Of a DNA stretch of 8,315 bases, positions 1 to 5,313 are shown in pieces. How positions within the stretch are numbered: position 1 is the stretch's first letter; the number at the start of each line of letters is the position of its first letter. Under the pieces are notes generated by a model. It saw only the letters and a list, made by a program, of their open reading frames with translations, did not search any database and was not told the origin of the DNA. A program made the position numbers and the translations under genes. Origin of the DNA: JALZHR01 sp036389695 (GTDB lineage: Bacteria; Acidobacteriota; Blastocatellia; Pyrinomonadales; Pyrinomonadaceae); the NCBI GenBank assembly GCA_036389695.1, contig DASVWG010000084.1, forward strand, positions 1 to 8,315, read 5' to 3'.

Positions 1-131
1 CTTTCCAGCTTGGCGGCTCGCGCGGCGCATTTGGCGCACGCCTGCAGGTGCGCGGAAACTTCGCGCTCCTCAGCCGCCGTCTGCAAGCCTTCGAATTTGT
101 TCACAAGTTTTTCAAACTCCAGATGTTTCAT
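1..131 (-). CDS. Zinc-finger anti-sigma factor, N-terminal part (cut by window edge)
   Basis: The first 43 codons of a gene that runs off the left end of the window. The translation begins MKHLEFEKLVNKFEG and contains H28-x3-C32-x2-C35 (HLQACAKC), the zinc-binding signature of the ZAS/zf-HC2 anti-sigma family. Such proteins bind and silence a cognate ECF sigma factor until a signal releases it. The ATG start is supported by GGAGAG (137-142) about 6 nt upstream. It lies just downstream of, and in the same direction as, the ECF sigma gene (73-nt gap), the usual arrangement for a sigma/anti-sigma pair. Whether it has a transmembrane segment or a C-terminal sensor domain cannot be seen here. The family call rests on a short segment plus context. 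Confidence 0.8.
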   Translation of the reverse strand, partial: MKHLEFEKLVNKFEGLQTAAEEREVSAHLQACAKCAARAAKLE

Positions 132-196
132 TTAATCTCTCCGCACGAAATCCCTTTCTGTAAGGTGTAGTCGCGCCAGCGGGCGAAAAAATACAT
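128..196 (-). CDS. Candidate 22-codon leader ORF overlapping the anti-sigma start
   Basis: A small open frame in the gap between the sigma and anti-sigma genes begins with ATG at 196-194 (MYFFARWRDY...). It ends with TGA at 130-128, giving an ATGA overlap with the anti-sigma start codon. The frame differs from that of the sigma gene. The overlap would allow translational coupling, so that ribosomes finishing the small ORF restart on the anti-sigma gene. No clear Shine-Dalgarno precedes it, and a frame this short can arise by chance. Its first codons lie inside the repeated motif at 168-199. The matching ATG in the other motif copy gives only nine codons (MYFLRRPAD), so conservation of the peptide is not supported within the window. 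Confidence 0.2.
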   Translation of the reverse strand: MYFFARWRDYTLQKGISCGEIK

Positions 197-199
197 CGC
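168..199 (-). promoter_or_regulatory. Repeated bipartite motif, copy A (sigma/anti-sigma gap)
   Basis: Read on the minus strand this is GCGATGTATTTTTT, 13 nt, then GACTA. It begins 5 nt after the sigma stop codon and ends 36 nt before the anti-sigma ATG. The same 14-mer, spacer length and GACTA occur at 2157-2188. The 13-nt spacer is GC-rich and can form a small hairpin (CGCC 174-177 with GGCG 182-185). AAGGGA follows downstream in both copies, at different spacing. The duplicated architecture suggests a binding site or an internal promoter for the adjacent ECF sigma factor, or a shared RNA leader element. None of these is shown by the sequence alone. Confidence 0.5.
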
Positions 200-204
200 T
201 TCGA

Positions 205-762
205 TTATTTCGGTAATAATTTTATTAATTTTTCGAGACAGCGCGCCCGCGTCGGACCGATGCTGCCGAGCGGAATGTCGAGCATCCGCGCGATTTCGGC
301 GTAAGGCACCTGATTTTGACTGAGATAAAGAAGCGTCAAAAGACGGCGACAGCGCTCGTCGATGGCGGCGAGCGCGTCTTCAATCTGTTTTTCCTGTTCT
401 ATCTGAATCAGGCTTTCGTCGGGCAGCGCTTGCGGGTCTAAAACTTCAAAGCCGATGCTGCTTTCCAGCTCGTCGATGGATTTCGGACGCCCGCGCGTTT
501 CGCGATGAATAAGATGGATGGTTTTGTGCTGCGTCGTCGTGACGAGCCAGGCGCGCAGGAATTCCGGCTTTTCGAGCGTCTCGATTTTTTGAAAAAGCGT
601 GGTGAAAACTTCCTGCAAAACGTCCGCCGCCAAATCGCGGCGCAGTCCCGCGCGCAGAGGAATCGAAAAAAGCAGGTTTTGATATTTGTAAACAATCGAC
701 TCCCACGCCGCTTCCGAGCCGCCGCGAGCGCGCTCGATTAGTTCTTCGTCGGTTTGAAACAT
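205..762 (-). CDS. ECF-type RNA polymerase sigma factor
   Basis: A 185-aa sigma-70 family protein with the short ECF layout (regions 2 and 4 only). Numbering from the TTG at 771, region 2 spans about residues 20-90, with the core-binding stretch DLAADVLQEVFTTLF (46-60) and the region 2.3/2.4 part ending near HLIHR. An acidic linker (about 100-125) leads to region 4 (130-186), whose helix-turn-helix is YAEIARMLDIPLGSIGPTRA. It directs RNA polymerase to a specific promoter set and is probably held by the zinc-binding anti-sigma factor encoded just downstream. I chose the ATG at 762; an in-frame TTG at 771 adds three residues (MKQ) and cannot be excluded, because neither has a clear ribosome-binding site. 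The S8 peptidase stop is 7-16 bp upstream, so the two genes are almost certainly cotranscribed and perhaps translationally coupled. Confidence 0.93.
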   Translation of the reverse strand: MFQTDEELIERARGGSEAAWESIVYKYQNLLFSIPLRAGLRRDLAADVLQEVFTTLFQKIETLEKPEFLRAWLVTTTQHKTIHLIHRETRGRPKSIDELESSIGFEVLDPQALPDESLIQIEQEKQIEDALAAIDERCRRLLTLLYLSQNQVPYAEIARMLDIPLGSIGPTRARCLEKLIKLLPK

Positions 763-778
763 CTGTTTCAAGAGAGCT

Positions 779-2101
779 TCAGGGAACGGGATTAATCGTC
801 AGCGCCCGCGCCGCGTCAACGCGCAGAAACATACTGTCGGTAATGTCCGCCGAAGTTCCGCGGATGTGCGCGGCAACCTTGTTCGAATTCATAGACGGAT
901 GTCTTTCCATCACCAGCGCCGCGATGCCCGCAACGATTGGCGCTGCCATCGACGTGCCGCGCCAGGTGGCAAATCTGCCGTGCGGAACCGCGCTGACGAT
1001 GCCGTCGCCCGGCGCCATTATGCTAATCCAATCGCCGCGCGTCGAAAAAGTTGCCAGCGTATCCAGATTGGTGCTGGCGGCGACGGCAATCAAGCCGTTG
1101 GTCTGTTCGGCTGCCGGAAAAATGCGCGTCCCGTCGCCGGTATTTCCGGCAGCGGCGACAACCAGTAATCTTCGATTGCTCGATTCGTAAGAACCGCCGC
1201 CGTCGCGCGTCGCGCGATAATCGCTCGTAATCGCGCCCAGAAACTCCGTGATAAGATAAGTTTTTTGAGTCGTTCCCAGGCTCAGGTTGATAATGTCCGC
1301 GCTGTCTCTCGTATAGATGTTGCCGTCCGGATTTGCCGCGTATCGCAAACCTTCCGCCAGACGCCAGATGTTGCCCATTCCGTTTTGGTCGAGCACGCGA
1401 ATCGGAATGATTTTCGCTTCCGGCGCGACCGCCGCCACTATTCCGGCAACGGCAGTTCCGTGCCCGTAAGCGCCTTGTCCCCACGTTCCTTCTTCTTCGG
1501 CGTAATAATCATAATCGACGAAATCGTATCCGGGCAGAAGTTTTCCGGCAAAAACCGGATGCTCGTCGTCAATGCCTGTGTCGAGAACGGCGATTTTCAT
1601 GCCCGCTCCGCGCGAGATTTGATGCGACGCGGGCAGATTGATAGTCTGCGACATCCATTGATTCTGAAAACCTTTAATGCTGTTGCCGATGCTCCACGAA
1701 CCGCCTATACTCCACGAGCCGCCGATGCTCCATGAGCCGCCGATGCTCCACGGCAGACTGCTCTGGCTCGGCGAGCCGATCAGATAATTCGGCTCGGCGT
1801 AAACCACGCGCCGGCGCGGATCGTTTCTGAGCTGGCTGACGACTTCGGCGACGCTTCTCGCGCCCGAAATCCGCATCCGGTAAAGCGGGCTGTTTCCCAT
1901 CTGGCAGATGGGCATCGGATGCAGTCCGTACTGCGCCGCTATCGACGGCAGGTCTAAAGTGCGTTTGAGCTTGACAACCACTTCGGCAGGTTCAAAAAAT
2001 TCGTCCGTGTCTTCGTGCGCTGAAACGAAAACGCTGCCAGCGAAAAAAATCAGAAAAAACAGAAAAACGGCGGCGATGCCCGGATTGCTTTCACGTCGCA
2101 T
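779..2101 (-). CDS. Exported subtilisin-like (S8) serine peptidase with WSIGGS repeats
   Basis: A 440-aa secreted subtilase. The N-terminus is a signal peptide with hydrophobic core IAAVFLFFLIFFAGSVFV and likely cleavage after VSA (about residue 28). An I9/fervidolysin-like prodomain covers about 37-108, ending in the typical VVYAEPNYLIG. Residues 117-140 are four tandem WSIGGS units. The catalytic domain (about 165-435) has an intact triad: D174 (AVLDTGID), H214 (YGHGTAVAG) and S384 (GTSMAAP), with oxyanion N320 (AAAGN). No C-terminal accessory domain follows. The ATG start is supported by GGGAGG about 6 nt upstream. It should act outside the cytoplasm, whereas the CHAT protease upstream looks cytoplasmic. 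Its gene lies between the CHAT and sigma genes and runs almost directly into the sigma gene, suggesting a role in the same pathway, for example as an output or envelope signal processor (inference). Confidence 0.95.
   Translation of the reverse strand: MRRESNPGIAAVFLFFLIFFAGSVFVSAHEDTDEFFEPAEVVVKLKRTLDLPSIAAQYGLHPMPICQMGNSPLYRMRISGARSVAEVVSQLRNDPRRRVVYAEPNYLIGSPSQSSLPWSIGGSWSIGGSWSIGGSWSIGNSIKGFQNQWMSQTINLPASHQISRGAGMKIAVLDTGIDDEHPVFAGKLLPGYDFVDYDYYAEEEGTWGQGAYGHGTAVAGIVAAVAPEAKIIPIRVLDQNGMGNIWRLAEGLRYAANPDGNIYTRDSADIINLSLGTTQKTYLITEFLGAITSDYRATRDGGGSYESSNRRLLVVAAAGNTGDGTRIFPAAEQTNGLIAVAASTNLDTLATFSTRGDWISIMAPGDGIVSAVPHGRFATWRGTSMAAPIVAGIAALVMERHPSMNSNKVAAHIRGTSADITDSMFLRVDAARALTINPVP
1685..1756 (-). 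repeat. Four tandem 18-bp repeats encoding WSIGGS
   Basis: Four consecutive 18-bp units (1685-1702, 1703-1720, 1721-1738, 1739-1756) differ at only a few positions. They encode in-frame repeats with tryptophans at residues 118, 124, 130 and 136 of the S8 peptidase. The outer units are the most divergent (one reads WSIGNS). The segment lies exactly between the prodomain and the catalytic domain. The high DNA identity points to recent slippage or expansion, so copy number may vary between strains. The length multiple of three keeps the frame open whatever the copy number. Confidence 0.9.
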
Positions 2102-2156
2102 GGAACCCTCCCGATTAACCTGAATTGAACTTTTTATAAAATAGTCCCTTATACAC

Positions 2157-2188
2157 TAGTCCGCCGGACGCCGCAAAAAATACATCGC
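2157..2188 (-). promoter_or_regulatory. Repeated bipartite motif, copy B (CHAT/S8 gap)
   Basis: The second copy of GCGATGTATTTTTT-N13-GACTA on the minus strand begins 16 nt after the CHAT stop and ends 55 nt before the S8 peptidase ATG. The spacer contains an odd palindrome (GTCCG-G-CGGAC) that overlaps the GACTA box. AAGGGA follows 6 nt after GACTA, then an AT-rich stretch with TATAAA, which could act as a -10 element for the S8/sigma genes. The surrounding 103-bp gap (2102-2204) contains no other gene. Its place ahead of the S8-sigma pair fits an internal promoter or operator, but this is inferred from repetition and position only. Confidence 0.5.
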
Positions 2189-2204
2189 AGCCGAAAATAT
2201 TTTT

Positions 2205-4982
2205 TCACCAGTGTCCGACAAAAACGAAAGGCGACCAGAAATACGGATGGGCATTTTTCGCTAAAAGCTGAATCTGGGCGATTTGCAGCGCTTTTGCGGG
2301 ACTCGTGTCTTTTAAAAGCGCGCCGTAAAACCGTCGCATCAAATCCGCCGTCGAGCGGTCGTTGACCGTCCAGAGACTCGACACCAGCGCGCTCGCGCCG
2401 GCGTGCAGAAAGCCGCGCGTCAAGCCGAACAATTCTTCGCCCGAAACGATTTTGTTCAAACCCGTCTCGCAGGCGCTCAAAACGACGAGCTTGTCCTGCA
2501 AAGGCAAACCGCGCGCGTCTCCGACCGTTAAATTTTCAGCAAATAAATTAAGCGCCGAAAAATCGGGATTGTCAAGACGAAATTTTCCGTGACAGGCGAG
2601 ATGCAAAACGTTGCGTTCGGCAAGATTTTTCCGCAGATTTTCGAGCGTCGCCGCTTCGTTTTTCAAGCGCACGGACGCTTTAAATAACGGCGCGAGCGTT
2701 TCGATTTCGGCGTCGATTAAAGGCGTCGCGGCGTCACTGACGCCGACGAGCAGAGCGCTTTCCGGCGGCGAGATTTTCCGGCTCAGACAGCTTTGCAAAA
2801 CGGCGAGGCTCGGCGCGTAGACGATTTCCGAGCCTTCAATCAAAAACTTTTCGCCGTCGTGCAGAGCCTGAAACGGCAGGCTGTGCAGAAAATCCGTCGG
2901 CACGACGACCAGACGCCCGCCCGCAAAAAATTTTTCGAGCGGGCGCACGAGCGCGTCGTAAATCGCCTGCGCGTGACGCATTAATCTTTCCGTCGCGAGC
3001 CTTTGATTTTCCGTCGAAAGATTTTCTAAAAAACGTCCCGTCTTGATTTGAAAAAGAAACTGCCGCGTGTCAGCGCGCAACTTTTCCGGCTTGAAAGAAT
3101 AACGAAAAACCTCGAAATTTTCGCCTGTTATCACAAAAGCCCGGAGGCTTTCGTCAAAACACGCAAACTCGACGACAGTTGTTTCATTTAAAATATTTTG
3201 CAGCTTTTTCAAATCGAATTTTTCGATTTCACGGGCGGAATTTGTCTTTTCGCCGATGCGCGAGCGGCGTTCGAGCTCCGCCAGCTCGCGCTCTTTTTCG
3301 GCGGCGAGTTTCTGCAATTCGGAAATCCCGCGCCGCGCTTCCAGACCGCTCGCCGTCCGGCGATTGATGCGGCTGTAAAACCAATTCAATTCCTTGCGCA
3401 GCTCTTCGATTTTCGGATTCCGCGCGGGATTTTTCGCCGCGCCGTTCATCGTTTCCAGAAGGGAGCGCGAACGCGAGCGCTCGTGCCACGACAAGGCTTC
3501 CGCGAAATTATTCTGAGCAATTTTGATTTTGACTAATTCGTTGTAAGGCAAAAGCTTATCCGAGAAAAAAGCGGTGCGAAATTCTTCCGCCGACAAAGCC
3601 GACCGCGAATTTTCGACCAGATTAATCGCTTCGAGAAAAAACTTTTCGTCGCCGCTGATTTTGCCTAGACCGACCAGACACAGATATTCGATTTGCCGCG
3701 CGTCGTCGGCTTCAGCCACAGAAAGCGTTTCGCGAAAAATAGTTTCGGCTTTTCCCTTTTCGCCGCGCCGGAAAAAAATCTCGCCCAGAAGCCAGCGCGC
3801 CAGTAATTCGTGGCGGCGATTGCCGCCCGCGACGAATTCCCGCAAAGCCGGTTCAGCCTGAAGCTGCGCCGCCGCAAAATCGTTTTCGCGCAAATAAAAT
3901 TGAGCTTTGGAAAGACGCGCCTGCGCGACCGCAATCGAATTGCCTTCGGCGGCAAAAAGCTTTTCGGCGCGGTCGAGCAGATTTGCCGCCTGTTCCGTTT
4001 CACCCAACAAAAACAAGGCTTTCGCGTGACTGAGCAAGCTGCGCGCCAGTTCCGCCTGCATTCCGAGCCCGGCAAATTTCGCTTCCGTCTTTTCGTAAAA
4101 CGCGACCGCTTCGGGCAACAGGTTCAGCTCCAGATAAATGTCCGCGATTTCCAGTTCGCAGTTGGCGGATTGATGCGGCATTCCGAGCGAATCGTATTTC
4201 CGCCGCGAGCGCTCCATAAATTTCAGCGCCAAATCGAGCCGACCTTGAAACAAATAAAGATTGCTCATTCCCGTTTCGATTTCGGCTTCGGTGACGACCA
4301 GATTATTTTCGGCGGAGCGTTTTAAAGCGCGTTCGTAAACGCTCTCGGCGGCGCGAAAATTATTTTGCAGCGCCGCGACGAAAGCCTGGCAATTTTCGAC
4401 CATCGCCAGCTGCCGCTGGTCGCCGATTTGTTCGAAATGCCGGTGCGCCGAAGCCAGATAAGGCTCGGATTCGCGATAAAAATCGCGCCGCCAGTAGAGA
4501 TTTCCGATGTTGTGCTCGATTTTGCCGACCGAATACAAATCGTTTTCGGCGACGAAAACGTCTCGCGCGCGCAAGCCGCAGGCGACGGCTTCGTCATAGC
4601 GACCGAGCAGCGCCAGCGCGTAAAGCTTGCTGATTTGCGTCGTCGCGGCGGCGTGAAATTTCTTTAAATCCCGAAATCTTTTTTCCGATTCGTCGAGCCT
4701 TTGCAAGGTTTCTTCGAGCCTGCCGTTGACGAGATTTTCGATGGCAGTCGTCCATTCCGCGTAAGCCCTGATTTCCGCGTTTCCGGTAAAATCGGAAAGC
4801 TGGCGCAGAATTTCGACAATGCGGGAAATCTTCTGCGGCTCGTGCGTCCAGACTTCGTAGCAGATTTGCTGAAAAACGGCGGCAAGCCGGGCGTCGGCAA
4901 GGCGTGAATATTCTTTGATTAGCCGCGCGCGCGAGTCAGAATCATTTTCGATTAATTTTCGCGCAAGCTCCTGGTGATTCAT
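2205..4982 (-). CDS. TPR-CHAT caspase-like cysteine protease
   Basis: A 925-aa protein with no signal peptide, so probably cytoplasmic. Residues about 80-500 form an array of roughly eight to ten TPR-type helical pairs (for example YALALLGRYDEAV, NLYLFQGRLDLAL, KALFLLGETEQAA, EIFFRRGEKGKAE). A charged, probably coiled-coil stretch (about 520-590) follows, and then the CHAT domain (about 600-925). The caspase-like dyad is complete: H798 in HLACHG and C838 in VVLSACETG. SLPFQAL and the C-terminal PYFWSPFVFVGHW are also typical of CHAT. CHAT-TPR proteins are proteases that act after a ligand or partner binds the TPR part. The substrate is unknown here; the linked anti-sigma factor or S8 precursor are candidates by position only. 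The ATG has no recognisable Shine-Dalgarno. A sigma70-like promoter lies about 45 bp upstream. Confidence 0.95.
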   Translation of the reverse strand: MNHQELARKLIENDSDSRARLIKEYSRLADARLAAVFQQICYEVWTHEPQKISRIVEILRQLSDFTGNAEIRAYAEWTTAIENLVNGRLEETLQRLDESEKRFRDLKKFHAAATTQISKLYALALLGRYDEAVACGLRARDVFVAENDLYSVGKIEHNIGNLYWRRDFYRESEPYLASAHRHFEQIGDQRQLAMVENCQAFVAALQNNFRAAESVYERALKRSAENNLVVTEAEIETGMSNLYLFQGRLDLALKFMERSRRKYDSLGMPHQSANCELEIADIYLELNLLPEAVAFYEKTEAKFAGLGMQAELARSLLSHAKALFLLGETEQAANLLDRAEKLFAAEGNSIAVAQARLSKAQFYLRENDFAAAQLQAEPALREFVAGGNRRHELLARWLLGEIFFRRGEKGKAETIFRETLSVAEADDARQIEYLCLVGLGKISGDEKFFLEAINLVENSRSALSAEEFRTAFFSDKLLPYNELVKIKIAQNNFAEALSWHERSRSRSLLETMNGAAKNPARNPKIEELRKELNWFYSRINRRTASGLEARRGISELQKLAAEKERELAELERRSRIGEKTNSAREIEKFDLKKLQNILNETTVVEFACFDESLRAFVITGENFEVFRYSFKPEKLRADTRQFLFQIKTGRFLENLSTENQRLATERLMRHAQAIYDALVRPLEKFFAGGRLVVVPTDFLHSLPFQALHDGEKFLIEGSEIVYAPSLAVLQSCLSRKISPPESALLVGVSDAATPLIDAEIETLAPLFKASVRLKNEAATLENLRKNLAERNVLHLACHGKFRLDNPDFSALNLFAENLTVGDARGLPLQDKLVVLSACETGLNKIVSGEELFGLTRGFLHAGASALVSSLWTVNDRSTADLMRRFYGALLKDTSPAKALQIAQIQLLAKNAHPYFWSPFVFVGHW

Positions 4983-5026
4983 TTTTGAGACGGCGATTAA
5001 AAATTTCGTCGGTCAGACGGAAATCC

Positions 5027-5055
5027 AGTATAAGATTGTAACTGTTTCAAAACAA
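5027..5055 (-). promoter_or_regulatory. Predicted sigma70-type promoter for the CHAT gene
   Basis: On the minus strand, TTGTTT (-35, 5050-5055), a 17-nt spacer and TATACT (-10, 5027-5032). The -10 matches consensus at five of six positions and the -35 at three. Transcription would start near 5020, giving a leader of about 40 nt before the CHAT ATG at 4982. It is read by eye only; the -10 and spacer are good and the -35 is weak. Confidence 0.5.
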
Positions 5056-5081
5056 ATTTAATAAGATAAGAACGAAAAAAG

Positions 5082-5158
5082 AATAGCCGCAAAAAGTCAC
5101 AAAACGCGCAAAGTTTTTCTGATTTATTTTGCGCGTTTTATGATTTTTTGCGGCTATT
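5082..5158. repeat. Long near-perfect inverted repeat with phased A-tracts
   Basis: Two 31-bp arms (5082-5112 and 5128-5158) flank a 15-nt loop and differ at two positions. Each arm runs from TAGCCGC at the outside to GCGCAAA at the inside. A-tracts start at 5091, 5101 and 5110 in one arm, with T-tracts at similar spacing in the other, so the DNA may be intrinsically curved. Both flanking promoters point away from it, so neither transcript includes it and it is not a terminator for these genes. It could be a dispersed intergenic repeat or MITE-like element, or a structural or binding site shared by the divergent promoters. Confidence 0.85.
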
Positions 5159-5254
5159 TATATAAACGCTTTTTCGCCCCGCCCATCGGGCAGGCACACG
5201 GGCGCGCCTCGACAAATTATTTTCACGAATTAATATAATCGAATAAAAAGCGGC

Positions 5255-5283
5255 TTGTAACATTGCGGATTTGCTTATATACT
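5255..5283 (+). promoter_or_regulatory. Predicted sigma70-type promoter for the allantoin operon
   Basis: TTGTAA (-35, 5255-5260), a 17-nt spacer and TATACT (-10, 5278-5283), matching consensus at four and five of six positions. Transcription would begin near 5290, about 24 nt before the ATG at 5314. It overlaps the upstream in-frame TTG at 5263, which would then lie outside the transcript, so it also helps to decide the allantoinase start. Confidence 0.6.
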
Positions 5284-5313
5284 CCGCAAACAAACGTTTA
5301 TTTTAAACGAGAT

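Larger units (their letters stand above)
4983..5313. other. Divergent intergenic region with two promoters and a long palindrome
   Basis: This 331-bp gene-free stretch separates the CHAT gene (leftward) from allantoinase (rightward). It holds the CHAT promoter (5027-5055), a long inverted repeat (5082-5158), a GC-rich patch at about 5175-5210 with a short GCCC-ATC-GGGC hairpin (5181-5191), an AT-rich run (5211-5250) and the allantoinase promoter (5255-5283). No open frame of gene-like character or tRNA was seen. Confidence 0.8.

Noticed and set aside
168..199. T-run beside a GC hairpin as a terminator between sigma and anti-sigma genes
   Set aside because: On the coding (minus) strand the T-run precedes the hairpin, the wrong order for a rho-independent terminator.
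1265..1735. 156-aa plus-strand open frame opposite the S8 peptidase
   Set aside because: It lies wholly antisense to a gene with an intact catalytic triad, and its Arg/Ser-rich translation matches no family I recognise; a shadow frame.
1685..1756. Short tandem repeats as a CRISPR-like array
   Set aside because: Units are contiguous 18-mers with no spacers and are in frame inside a coding gene.
3810..4325. 171-aa plus-strand open frame opposite the TPR part of the CHAT gene
   Set aside because: Antisense shadow with low-complexity Arg/Phe/Gln-rich translation; the minus-strand TPR frame is clearly the real one.
2205..4982. A type III-E CRISPR CHAT (Craspase) protein
   Set aside because: No gRAMP/Cas7-11, CRISPR repeats or Csx30/Csx31-like genes are visible; general CHAT-TPR architecture is widespread outside CRISPR.
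5082..5158. Long inverted repeat as a bidirectional terminator
   Set aside because: Both neighbouring genes are transcribed away from it, so no transcript from them would cross it.
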